From Alphaproteobacteria bacterium (lineage in GTDB: Bacteria > Pseudomonadota > Alphaproteobacteria > UBA3830), in NCBI GenBank assembly GCA_025998595.1, contig BNWE01000059.1, positions 1-8,244 on the forward strand: a DNA stretch of 8,244 nucleotides. Reading direction: 5' to 3'. Shown here one piece after another: positions 1 to 6,104 of the stretch. The notes beneath the pieces are model-generated. The model saw only the letters and a list, made by a program, of their open reading frames with translations. It was not told the DNA's origin and made no database searches. Position 1 is the first letter of the stretch. Each line of letters begins with the position of its first letter. Made by a program: the position numbers and the translations under genes.

Positions 1-89
1 ATTTCGGCGGCATTGGGCTTTGTAGTATCAAAGTCTAAAAATTTTTCTAACTGTTTTTTTACGCATTGCACATTGTGCTGTAAAACATC
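1..89 (+). repeat. Left fold-back, outer arm of inverted repeat
   Basis: These 89 bases are an exact reverse complement of 390-478, checked base by base without a mismatch. The arm lies inside the tyrS coding sequence and ends at the window edge. Perfect identity within a protein-coding gene, with no mobile-element features, suggests a duplicated read-through of the same molecule. Confidence 0.97.
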
Positions 90-356
90 TTCACTCAGCA
101 AATTTCTTTCTTCACTTTTTCCGCTCGGATCGCCCACCATGCCTGTTGCACCGCCTACTAAAGCAAAGGGTTTATGCCCTGCTTTTTGCAAATGAACCAA
201 TAATAAAATAGGCACCAGACTGCCAATATGTAAACTATCTGCAGTAGGATCAAAACCAATGTAGGCCGAGGTCATTTCCTTATTCAATTGTTCAATGGTT
301 CCGGGCATTATATCCTGAATTAATCCACGCCATTGCAATTCTTCCATTAGATTCAT
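1..356 (-). CDS. tyrS: Tyrosyl-tRNA synthetase, N-terminal part (inverted; runs off the left edge)
   Basis: This encodes the start of tyrosyl-tRNA synthetase, the cytoplasmic class I enzyme that charges tRNA-Tyr. The minus strand from the ATG at 356-354 reads 118 codons to the edge. It shows the Rossmann-fold nucleotide-binding signature [13 protein letters not shown] (residues 34-46, with HIGS as the HIGH-type motif) and GDPSGKS (75-81). An alternative ATG lies three codons in (347-345); the first was chosen because it sits about 11 nt after a plausible transcription start. Residues 90-118 are encoded by an exact inverted copy of 390-478, so this is not a second tyrS gene. It is the missing 5' end of the sense-strand gene, flipped by a fold-back junction at 389/390. 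Residues 1-89 from here plus the 339 codons at 390-1406 give 428 aa, close to the 424 aa of E. coli TyrS. The identification is firm; the inverted placement is probably an artefact. Confidence 0.9.
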   Translation of the reverse strand, partial: MNLMEELQWRGLIQDIMPGTIEQLNKEMTSAYIGFDPTADSLHIGSLVPILLLVHLQKAGHKPFALVGGATGMVGDPSGKSEERNLLSEDVLQHNVQCVKKQLEKFLDFDTTKPNAAE

Positions 357-373
357 ACAAAATTCAATTTGCG

Positions 374-381
374 CAAAAGTA
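374..381 (-). promoter_or_regulatory. Possible -7 promoter box of tyrS
   Basis: On the minus strand this reads TACTTTTG, matching the Bacteroidota -7 consensus TAnnTTTG. It lies 17 nt before the tyrS ATG at 356, giving a leader of about 10 nt. The matching -33 TTTG box would fall beyond the fold-back junction at 389/390 and cannot be seen, so the call is tentative. The box overlaps a perfect 14-bp palindrome at 376-389 that ends exactly at the junction. Confidence 0.3.
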
Positions 382-389
382 ATTACTTT

Positions 390-478
390 GATGTTTTACA
401 GCACAATGTGCAATGCGTAAAAAAACAGTTAGAAAAATTTTTAGACTTTGATACTACAAAGCCCAATGCCGCCGAAAT
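390..478 (-). repeat. Left fold-back, inner arm of inverted repeat
   Basis: This is the exact partner of 1-89, with a 300-nt unpaired spacer at 90-389. The junction is at 389/390: left of it the sequence is the region just upstream of the tyrS start, and right of it is tyrS codon 90. In the continuous copy on the minus strand, codon 90 (GAT) is preceded by GTGAA rather than by the ACTTT seen here. No microhomology is visible at the switch point from this side. Confidence 0.97.
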
Positions 479-1409
479 GGTGAATAATTACGACTGGTTT
501 AAAGACATGGGTTTTCTGCATTTTATCAGAGATGTAGGAAAGTATATTACCGTAAACTATATGTTGGCCAAGGATAGTGTAAAAAAACGGATAGAAAATG
601 AAAATGGAATGAGTTTTACCGAATTTACCTATCAGTTGGTACAGGGCTATGATTTTTACTGGCTTTATACACACAAAAACTGCAAACTGCAAATGGGTGG
701 CAGCGATCAGTGGGGTAATATTGTAACCGGAACTGAAATTATCAGAAAAAAAGCAGGCGGCGAAGCCTTTGCATTTACCTGCCCGCTGATAACCAAAGCA
801 GATGGCGGTAAGTTTGGTAAAACTGAAAAAGGCAATGTTTGGTTAGATGCGCAAAAAACTTCTCCCTATCAATTTTATCAATTTTGGCTGAATGCCAGTG
901 ATGAAGATGCAAAAAAATGGATTAAAATATTTACGCTGCTACCAAAAGAAACCATTGAAAGCTTATTGGAAGCACACGATAAAGCGCCGTATGAAAGGAT
1001 TTTACAAAAAAAATTAGCCGAATCATTAACCATTTTTGTGCATAGCAAAGCAGATTATGATTTTGCAGTGCAGGCTTCTGAAATATTATTTAATAATGAA
1101 ACTGCTGATATACTGGCCAGCTTAAGTGAAAAGCAACTATTACAGGCTTTGGAAGGTGTGCCTACCATCACCATTTCAAAATCACAAATTGAAAACGGTT
1201 ATGATTTATTAAACTTTTTAACTGAAACCAGTATCTTCCCCAGTAAAAGCGAAGCCAGAAAAATGTGGCAGAATGGTGGTATCCGCATCAATAAAAAGAA
1301 AATTGAAACCGATTATGTGCAGATTACAAAACAAGACCTTTTGCAAAACAAATACCTCCTCATTCAAAAAGGAAAAAAAAATTACTATTTAGCAGTTGTA
1401 AATGATTAG
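390..1409 (+). CDS. tyrS: Tyrosyl-tRNA synthetase, main part lacking the first 89 codons
   Basis: This is the remainder of tyrosyl-tRNA synthetase, starting at Asp90 of the reconstructed protein and ending at TAG 1407-1409. It carries the tyrosine and tRNA recognition region YQLVQGYDF, the typical [10 protein letters not shown] segment, and KFGKT (about residues 230-234 of the rebuilt protein), the bacterial TyrS form of the KMSKS loop. A C-terminal S4-like RNA-binding domain begins at about residue 360 ([19 protein letters not shown]). The frame opens at a TTG at 369, but those seven codons are upstream DNA joined across the fold-back, not real N-terminus. The HIGH-type motif is absent here and found at 1-356 on the other strand. 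As drawn, this copy could not be active; joined to that part it is an ordinary full-length enzyme. It converges on the SGNH hydrolase gene across a shared terminator. Confidence 0.95.
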   Translation, partial: DVLQHNVQCVKKQLEKFLDFDTTKPNAAEMVNNYDWFKDMGFLHFIRDVGKYITVNYMLAKDSVKKRIENENGMSFTEFTYQLVQGYDFYWLYTHKNCKLQMGGSDQWGNIVTGTEIIRKKAGGEAFAFTCPLITKADGGKFGKTEKGNVWLDAQKTSPYQFYQFWLNASDEDAKKWIKIFTLLPKETIESLLEAHDKAPYERILQKKLAESLTIFVHSKADYDFAVQASEILFNNETADILASLSEKQLLQALEGVPTITISKSQIENGYDLLNFLTETSIFPSKSEARKMWQNGGIRINKKKIETDYVQITKQDLLQNKYLLIQKGKKNYYLAVVND

Positions 1410-1454
1410 GATTTGAGTAGGCTTACTCAATTTTGTATTCATCTAAATTATTTA

Positions 1455-1490
1455 AAAAAGACAGTTTACTTTCAAACAAACTGTCTTTTT
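1455..1490. terminator. Bidirectional Rho-independent terminator between tyrS and the SGNH gene
   Basis: A perfect 13-bp stem (AAAAAGACAGTTT at 1455-1467 with AAACTGTCTTTTT at 1478-1490) closes a 10-nt loop. The stem has an A-run on its left and a T-run on its right, so it can end transcription in both directions. It lies 45 nt after the tyrS stop and just past the stop of the convergent gene. Confidence 0.85.
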
Positions 1491-1493
1491 GTT

Positions 1494-2183
1494 TTATAAA
1501 AAACCGGGAATTTGAGCAATGGTTTGCCAAATATTTTCTGCTACCATCCTATTGCCGGTTTCATTTAAATGAACCCCATCTTTGGTTAAAACCCCCCTGT
1601 CGGCATTGGTATGATTTTGTGCTGCAATACAATCAAATGCCACTTTTCGCAAATCACAAAGTGGTACTTGGTAAGTGGTGGAAAGATTTCTGATAATACC
1701 ATTGTATACATCAATATCATCATCTTGCCGGTTTTGACCTTGTAATTTTTCGCCAATGGATATAATGGTGCATAAAACCACAGGAATATTGGACGCCTGA
1801 AGTTTATTTAAAATGGCTTTGTAGAATTTTTCAAACTTATCGGCATCGGTACCTGTTCCGTGCGATACTTTATGCCATACATCATTTACGCCAATTAAAA
1901 TAACTACCAAAGCAGGATTTTTATTCAAAACATCATCTTCTAACCGAAGGTATAAATCGTAAATTTTATTGCCACTAATACCTGCCCCCAAACAAGTTAG
2001 CTGAGATAAGCCATTTTGTACTATTTTTTCATTTAACAACTGCAAATAACCATCAGGCAACGTGCCAAATTCGGTAATTGAATCGCCGAAAAATAGAATT
2101 GTTTTTGTTTTTTTTGAAACTGTGTACGACATAAGCAACATTACAATTACAAATAATGCCAATAAAATTAGTTTACTTTCCAT
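1494..2183 (-). CDS. Membrane-anchored SGNH/GDSL hydrolase (esterase/lipase-like)
   Basis: This is an SGNH-fold serine hydrolase, a family that cleaves ester or acetyl groups from lipids or polysaccharides. Counting from the ATG at 2183, the 229-residue product has an N-terminal hydrophobic helix (about residues 4-20) that should act as a signal anchor, placing the enzyme in the periplasm or at the membrane. The motifs follow in family order: GDSIT with nucleophile Ser35 (block I), the Gly of GAGISGN near 65-71 (block II), GVND at 98-101 (block III), and DGVHLN with catalytic Asp202 and His205 (block V). The HGTGTDADKF segment after block III marks a bacterial subfamily close to acetylesterases. 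The frame is open to an ATG at 2225, but the extra 14 residues would only add a polar stretch before the helix, so the inner start is preferred. The natural substrate cannot be told from sequence. It is probably a single-gene unit. Confidence 0.88.
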   Translation of the reverse strand: MESKLILLALFVIVMLLMSYTVSKKTKTILFFGDSITEFGTLPDGYLQLLNEKIVQNGLSQLTCLGAGISGNKIYDLYLRLEDDVLNKNPALVVILIGVNDVWHKVSHGTGTDADKFEKFYKAILNKLQASNIPVVLCTIISIGEKLQGQNRQDDDIDVYNGIIRNLSTTYQVPLCDLRKVAFDCIAAQNHTNADRGVLTKDGVHLNETGNRMVAENIWQTIAQIPGFL

Positions 2184-2206
2184 TTGGATACCCATCAGGG
2201 ATGAAT

Positions 2207-2214
2207 TAAAGATA
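2207..2214 (-). promoter_or_regulatory. Candidate -7 promoter box of the SGNH hydrolase gene
   Basis: The minus strand reads TATCTTTA, one base off the Bacteroidota -7 consensus TAnnTTTG. It stands 23 nt before the preferred ATG at 2183 and would make the longer ATG at 2225 untranscribed, which supports the inner start. No clear -33 TTTG lies at the right distance, so the call is weak. Confidence 0.3.
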
Positions 2215-2295
2215 ACCTGTTGCAACGGAAATAAAAAAGATGTGAGATCATTTTTTAACCATAAAATCTATTCCATACAAAATAAATAGAGGAAC

Positions 2296-2323
2296 TTAGT
2301 GTTTCTTTTATATTCAACACTAA
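2296..2323. promoter_or_regulatory. 8-bp inverted repeat just upstream of the OmpA-like gene
   Basis: TTAGTGTT (2296-2303) and AACACTAA (2316-2323) are perfect inverted arms around a 12-nt A/T-rich spacer, ending 9 nt before the ATG at 2333. This could be a dimeric-regulator operator or an RNA hairpin occluding the start. It has no T-run and lies before a gene, so it is not a terminator. The rest of the divergent spacer 2184-2332 shows no convincing promoter for the + strand gene. Confidence 0.4.
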
Positions 2324-2332
2324 AATTGATAC

Positions 2333-2782
2333 ATGTTAAAAAAAACACTTTTCTTACTGGGTATCATTTTTTCAGGACTTTTGGCAAAAGCTGTTGAACC
2401 AGATACCACCAGTGCCAGGGTTTATTTTCAATTCAATAAACCCGATTTAACACCTGCTGCAAAATTAATTTTAAATGATGTACCGCCCGGCGATTCAAGT
2501 ATTACTTTAACCAGAATTAGAATTTATGGTAATGCACTTTCTAAAGAAAAAAATACAAACCTTGCTGTTAAAAGAGCCAATAATATTAAAAAATATTTAA
2601 TGCGAATTGGTATCAATCCGGCTATCATTTCAACATTTGCAGTTTCAGAAAATGGCACTGCACTCCCCCAGCAAAATGATGAAGTTGTTGTTACCATTTT
2701 AATTGATTACGATGCAGCGGTAATAGAAAGAACGATTATTATAAAATCACCCGCAAAACAAACTGATTATTTGAAAGATTGA
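2333..2782 (+). CDS. Small exported protein with a divergent OmpA-like C-terminal domain
   Basis: The 149-residue product begins with a clear Sec signal peptide: Lys3-Lys4, a hydrophobic core, and a likely cut after AKA at residue 20. Nearly all the rest (about 28-125) follows the OmpA/MotB peptidoglycan-associating fold. YFQFNKPDLTPAAKLIL (31-47) matches its first strand and helix, and NLAVKRANNIKKYLMRIGI (76-94) matches its NxxLSxxRAxxVxxYL helix. The GHTD loop, whose Asp holds diaminopimelate in canonical OmpA domains, reads YGNAL here, and the RRV near the end is NDEVVV. Arg81 of the RA pair is kept. I therefore infer a periplasmic OmpA-fold protein that may not bind peptidoglycan in the usual way. 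It lacks a beta-barrel and a lipobox, so it is neither full OmpA nor Pal. It stands alone between the SGNH gene (divergent) and a tRNA gene. Confidence 0.7.
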   Translation: MLKKTLFLLGIIFSGLLAKAVEPDTTSARVYFQFNKPDLTPAAKLILNDVPPGDSSITLTRIRIYGNALSKEKNTNLAVKRANNIKKYLMRIGINPAIISTFAVSENGTALPQQNDEVVVTILIDYDAAVIERTIIIKSPAKQTDYLKD

Positions 2783-2814
2783 AGCCTTATTGAAGTTGTA
2801 ACCAGAAAATTCCC

Positions 2815-2836
2815 TTTTATTGTGATAAAATTTTTT
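2815..2836 (+). terminator. Weak A/T-only hairpin with T-run after the OmpA-like gene
   Basis: TTTTAT (2815-2820) pairs with ATAAAA (2825-2830) around a TGTG loop and is followed by six T. The position, 32 nt after the stop, suits termination, but the stem has no G-C pair. Its T-run also overlaps the -33 box of the tRNA promoter, so it may be incidental. Confidence 0.3.
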
Positions 2837-2865
2837 GGAACAAACCAAAGGCTCCCCTATTTTTG
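2834..2865 (+). promoter_or_regulatory. Bacteroidota-type promoter of tRNA-Gln
   Basis: A TTTG -33 box (2834-2837) is followed after 20 nt by TATTTTTG (2858-2865), an exact match to the -7 consensus TAnnTTTG recognised by the primary sigma factor of Bacteroidota. Transcription would begin near 2872, leaving a 5' leader of about 20 nt before the mature tRNA at 2895. This is the clearest promoter in the window and supports the phylum assignment. Confidence 0.7.
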
Positions 2866-2894
2866 CACCCCAATGTAAAAATTGGTGATAGGAT

Positions 2895-2968
2895 TGGGTT
2901 ATGGTGTAACGGTAGCACTACAGATTTTGGTTCTGTCTGTCTAGGTTCGAATCCTAGTAACCCAACCA
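2895..2968 (+). tRNA. tRNA-Gln (anticodon UUG)
   Basis: A complete cloverleaf can be drawn. The acceptor stem is TGGGTTA (2895-2901) with TAACCCA (2958-2964), the D-stem GTGT/GCAC, and the anticodon stem ACAGA/TCTGT around the loop TTTTGGT, with anticodon TTG at 2927-2929. The variable region has four bases and the T-stem CTAGG/CCTAG holds the loop TTCGAAT. The discriminator is A2965 and CCA is encoded (2966-2968). The weak U1-A72 pair is typical of bacterial glutamine tRNAs. It is a single-tRNA unit with its own promoter and terminator. Confidence 0.96.
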
Positions 2969-2973
2969 AAAAT

Positions 2974-3003
2974 AAGCCCTGGTAAATATTTCCGGGGTTT
3001 TTT
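2974..3003 (+). terminator. Rho-independent terminator of tRNA-Gln
   Basis: AAGCCCTGG (2974-2982) pairs with CCGGGGTTT (2992-3000), including two G-U wobbles, around a 9-nt loop, and a run of six T follows. It begins 5 nt after the CCA end and is well placed to end the tRNA transcript. Confidence 0.8.
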
Positions 3004-3011
3004 ATTGCAAT

Positions 3012-3046
3012 AAAAAACCGAAGTATTGACAGTACTTCGATTTTTT
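3012..3046. terminator. Bidirectional terminator between tRNA-Gln and the M1 peptidase gene
   Basis: CGAAGTATT (3019-3027) pairs with AGTACTTCG (3031-3039), with one G-U pair, around a 3-nt loop. Six A (3012-3017) and six T (3041-3046) flank it, giving a terminator on either strand. It lies about 20 nt past the stop of the minus-strand peptidase gene and backs up the tRNA terminator on the plus strand. Confidence 0.8.
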
Positions 3047-3065
3047 GTTTTAATTTATTATGAAA

Positions 3066-5450
3066 TCAATTTTTGGAAGATACTTTAATTTCCTGCATTG
3101 GATTAGGTGGTGTAACAGGGTTCCTTCTATTGATTAAACCTGCTTTAAATAATTCAAATTTAGTAGGCGCACTTACTTTTGGCCACGAATTATTACTTTC
3201 ATCAATATCTGCAGTTTCGCGTAATGGGTCTAATTGCATGGATTTTACTGCCTGATTGGTAACAAATACTTTGGTTACCTCATTTTCATTTTTTCGCCAA
3301 ATTTGTGCAGGTATTCTTTCAACAGCTGTGGTGCCATCTTCAAATGTGAATTGAAGAATGATGGGCATTACCAACCCGCCTTTATTTTTAAAAGTTATTT
3401 CATACAAGTGTTTACCCAGATAAGGCTTTAATTCATCCTGCGTAAACTTTTCTGCAGTACCGCTTGCAGGAAGTGTTACATGAATCGTTGAATCGTACGG
3501 AATGATACCGCGGTCATATTTCCAGTAAAAATCGCGGAGAGAGGTATCTGCATCGGTAAGAAAAGTAATGGAATTATTTTCCCTGTTCCTTATTTTAGAA
3601 ATATCATCAAACTGAGGAACTGCAGGTTTGGCTAATGGCATTGTACGAACGCCATTTCGCTGCGGCATGGCACCTATTGAAGCAGCATCGACTACAGCAT
3701 GTTTTACTGAATCAATGGCAATATCGCAGGGATCGGTACTGTAAAACCAACCTCTCCAAAACCAGTCTAAATCTTCACCGCTTGCATCTTCCATTGTCCT
3801 AAATAAATCGGCAGGTGTTGGATGTTTGAATGCCCACCGGCGTGCATATTCCCGGAATGCAAAATCAAACAACTCATGCCCCATAATAGTTTCGCGTAAT
3901 ATATTTAATCCGGTAGCCGGTTTGGTATATGCATTAGGGCCAAACTGAACAATATTTTCACTATTGGTCATAATAGGTTCTAACTGATCTTTAGGCAAGC
4001 GCATGTAATCGGTTATTGTCCAGGCGGCTCCTTTATGGGATGGAAATTTATTGTCATACAATTCTTCGGTGAGGTATTCAACAAAACTGTTCAGGCCTTC
4101 ATCCATCCAGGTCCATTGGCGTTCATCACTATTTACAATCATTGGGAAGAAATTATGCCCCACTTCATGAATTATCACACCTAACATGCCATTCTTAACG
4201 GCTTCGCTGTAAGTGCCATCTTTTTCGGTTCTTCCATAATTAAAACAAATCATAGGATATTCCATGCCATTGCTGGCTTCGATACTTTGTGCCACAGGAT
4301 AGGGATATGGTATAGAAAATTTTGAATACGTTTTAATGGTATGTGCCACTACCCTGGTTGAAAATTTTCGGTATAATCCATATGCTTCTTTACCGTAAGC
4401 GCTCATACACATAATTTTTTTACCATCTATATAAGCAGGCATAGCATCCCAAATAAATTTTCGGGATGATGTCCATGCAAAATCGCGTACATTATCGGCT
4501 GAAAATATCCAGGTTTTGGTTGCAGATATTTTCCCTGTTTCAGCCTTTTTTGCCTCATCTAAGGTTACTATTTCAATCGGTTCTTTGGCAGTTTGTGCTT
4601 TGTTCCAACGTGCTAATTGATTGGACGACAAAACCTGATTATAGTTTTGGCAGGTGCCGGTTGCCATTACAATATGATCGGCAGGCACTGTCATTTGTAC
4701 TTTAAAATTTCCAAAAGTTAATGCAAACTCGCCTCTGCCGGTAAACTGATGGTTTTGCCATCCTTGAAAATCGCTGTACACACACAAACGGGGATACCAT
4801 TGCGTAATAGTAAATAAATAATTTCCATCTTCAGGAAAGTATTCATAACCACCACGGCCTCCCATTTGCATTCTGTCGGAAATTTTATAACTCCAGTTTA
4901 TTTTAAAATTAAATTGCTGGCCTGGTTTTAAGGGGTGAGGCAAATCAATGCGCATCATGGTTTTATTGATGGTGTAAGGCAATGCCTTTCCTGTTGCCAG
5001 ATTGATGACTGCATGAATTTTATCGCCATAACCATTATCTTCTTTCGATGTTTCTAATCTGTTAATCATGGCATTTGTCATGCGGTTATTCAGATAGCTG
5101 GCATCCTGATAATTGGCATTGTGCAAATTATTGTGTTCATTTTCATCTAACTGAATCCACAAATAGGTAAGCGCGTCGGGTGAATTGTTGTAATAGGAAA
5201 TATTTTCCGTTCCGGTTAACATCAATTTTTTCTCATCTAATGAGCATTTTATATCATAATCGCAGCGTTGTTGCCAGTATTTAGGCCCCGGGGCGCCACT
5301 GGCCGTTCTGTACTCATTGGGTGTTGGTAAAATGGTGCCCAATTGTTCAAATTTGTTTCCATGGTTGGAACCCGGATTGTTTTGAATATTTTGTGCTGGC
5401 AAAACACGCCAACCAGGCAGTAATACCAGTAATAGTAACCACTTTCTCAT
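3066..5450 (-). CDS. Secreted M1-family zinc metallopeptidase (gluzincin, aminopeptidase N-like)
   Basis: M1 peptidases are zinc aminopeptidases that remove N-terminal residues from peptides; this Bacteroidota form is exported. Counting from the ATG at 5450 (794 aa), residues 1-20 are a signal peptide (RKW, a Leu-rich core, cut near LPAQ). A beta-sandwich N-domain follows (about 40-290) with the family hallmarks YWQQRCDYDI and YYNNSPDALTYLWIQLDEN. The catalytic domain has GMEYP at 395-399, the counterpart of the GAMEN exopeptidase motif with Tyr in place of Asn, and HEVGH at 428-432 with the third zinc ligand Glu451 after 18 residues (HExxH-X18-E). The C-terminal region ends in an Ig-like domain with DPLRETADIDESNNSWP. 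All metal ligands are intact. The frame opens upstream at 5498, but that start would overlap the preceding gene and put residues before the signal peptide. It lies 17 nt after the HupE-like gene and is probably co-transcribed. Substrate is unknown. Confidence 0.92.
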   Translation of the reverse strand: MRKWLLLLVLLPGWRVLPAQNIQNNPGSNHGNKFEQLGTILPTPNEYRTASGAPGPKYWQQRCDYDIKCSLDEKKLMLTGTENISYYNNSPDALTYLWIQLDENEHNNLHNANYQDASYLNNRMTNAMINRLETSKEDNGYGDKIHAVINLATGKALPYTINKTMMRIDLPHPLKPGQQFNFKINWSYKISDRMQMGGRGGYEYFPEDGNYLFTITQWYPRLCVYSDFQGWQNHQFTGRGEFALTFGNFKVQMTVPADHIVMATGTCQNYNQVLSSNQLARWNKAQTAKEPIEIVTLDEAKKAETGKISATKTWIFSADNVRDFAWTSSRKFIWDAMPAYIDGKKIMCMSAYGKEAYGLYRKFSTRVVAHTIKTYSKFSIPYPYPVAQSIEASNGMEYPMICFNYGRTEKDGTYSEAVKNGMLGVIIHEVGHNFFPMIVNSDERQWTWMDEGLNSFVEYLTEELYDNKFPSHKGAAWTITDYMRLPKDQLEPIMTNSENIVQFGPNAYTKPATGLNILRETIMGHELFDFAFREYARRWAFKHPTPADLFRTMEDASGEDLDWFWRGWFYSTDPCDIAIDSVKHAVVDAASIGAMPQRNGVRTMPLAKPAVPQFDDISKIRNRENNSITFLTDADTSLRDFYWKYDRGIIPYDSTIHVTLPASGTAEKFTQDELKPYLGKHLYEITFKNKGGLVMPIILQFTFEDGTTAVERIPAQIWRKNENEVTKVFVTNQAVKSMQLDPLRETADIDESNNSWPKVSAPTKFELFKAGLINRRNPVTPPNPMQEIKVSSKN

Positions 5451-5467
5451 AGCATTTATGTTATTTT

Positions 5468-6055
5468 TTAAAAATGAAAAGGCATTCGTTGTAAACACAT
5501 TTCTAAAGATAAGGCAATAATGACTGCCGACAAAAACAGCAAATAATATCTTCGGTTAACGCTAAAAATTTGCACCAGTATAAAAGCAATTACCAAAATA
5601 ATGAGTACAATAATAAGTTGCCCAACCTCTAAGCCACAGTTAAAGGCAAATAATTGCCAAATAATGTTTTGATCTTTCCCCAATAAACTCTTTAAATAAT
5701 TACTAAAACCCAACCCATGAATTAATCCAAAAAATAATGCAAAAAAATAAATAACCGGAAACTTTGCTTTGAACACAAATTTTTTCACAAAAAAATTACT
5801 AATGGCTGTAATTAAAATGGTAACAGGAATTAAAAACTCAATCCATCGTGTTGAAAAATGCACTACATTCAAAACACTTAAAGCAAGGGTAATAGAATGG
5901 CCAATGGTAAATGCGGTTACTAAAATTAAAATTTTTTTCCAATCTGCAAATTGATATCGGGTGCATAAAGCTGCAATAAACAGAATATGATCTAATGCAG
6001 TGATATTGGCAATATGTTCACGCCCTAATGTAAAATACAAATTAAAATCGCTCAT
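5468..6055 (-). CDS. HupE/UreJ-family integral membrane protein (putative metal permease)
   Basis: From the ATG at 6055 this is a 195-residue inner-membrane protein with about six hydrophobic segments. It carries the family's conserved polar motifs inside membrane helices: GREHI (11-15), LDHILF (21-26), TAFTIGHSITL (48-58), FGLIHGLGF (109-117) and FNCGLEVGQ (138-146). Characterised HupE members move nickel, and UreJ members are linked to urease; the His/Asp/Glu-rich helices fit metal handling. No urease or hydrogenase gene is nearby, so the metal is an open question. The frame is open to 6154, but the extra 33 residues would overlap the divergent DUF6702 gene, and the family normally begins with a short stretch before G-x-E-H-I. 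It heads a two-gene operon with the M1 peptidase 17 nt downstream, which suggests, without proving, a role tied to the exported zinc enzyme. Confidence 0.85.
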   Translation of the reverse strand: MSDFNLYFTLGREHIANITALDHILFIAALCTRYQFADWKKILILVTAFTIGHSITLALSVLNVVHFSTRWIEFLIPVTILITAISNFFVKKFVFKAKFPVIYFFALFFGLIHGLGFSNYLKSLLGKDQNIIWQLFAFNCGLEVGQLIIVLIILVIAFILVQIFSVNRRYYLLFLSAVIIALSLEMCLQRMPFHF

Positions 6056-6104
6056 GGCGTTCAATATAATACCGACATTTGTAATCACCAAAAAATTAAG
6101 ATAA
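6056..6104. promoter_or_regulatory. Divergent promoter region between HupE-like and DUF6702 genes
   Basis: Only 49 bp separate the two divergent start codons, so both promoters must lie here or inside the opposing gene. On the minus strand a TTTG (6092-6089) stands 20 nt before TATATTGA (6068-6061), a partial -33/-7 pair that would give a nearly leaderless HupE-like mRNA. On the plus strand a TTTG at 6078-6081 has no good -7 partner. Shared control of the two units is likely from geometry alone. Confidence 0.35.

Noticed and set aside
13..195. 60-codon open frame on the plus strand
   Set aside because: It lies antisense to the clear tyrS N-terminal coding sequence and its Ser/Phe/Cys-rich product resembles no known protein.
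369..389. TTG start codon for a short-form TyrS
   Set aside because: The seven codons before Asp90 come from the antisense of the region upstream of tyrS, placed there by the fold-back, and the resulting protein lacks the HIGH-type motif.
1..478. Invertible DNA segment or phase-variable switch at tyrS
   Set aside because: Site-specific inversion would not split an essential synthetase with identical arms lying inside its coding sequence, and no recombinase gene or recognisable crossover site is present. A chimera explains everything seen.
1433..1693. 86-codon open frame on the plus strand
   Set aside because: It crosses the tyrS/SGNH terminator and then lies antisense to the conserved C-terminal motifs of the SGNH hydrolase.
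2062..2289. 75-codon plus-strand frame in the SGNH upstream region
   Set aside because: More than half overlaps the SGNH coding sequence antisense, including the GDSIT codons; the tail in the spacer is low-complexity and A/T-rich.
4466..4705. 79-codon open frame on the plus strand, and similar ones at 3073-3431 and 5769-5954
   Set aside because: All are antisense to well-conserved coding sequence of the M1 peptidase or the HupE-like protein and show no family motif or start context.
5451..5498. Upstream ATG of the M1 peptidase (5498)
   Set aside because: It would overlap the HupE-like gene by 31 nt and add 16 residues before an obvious signal peptide that starts at the ATG at 5450.
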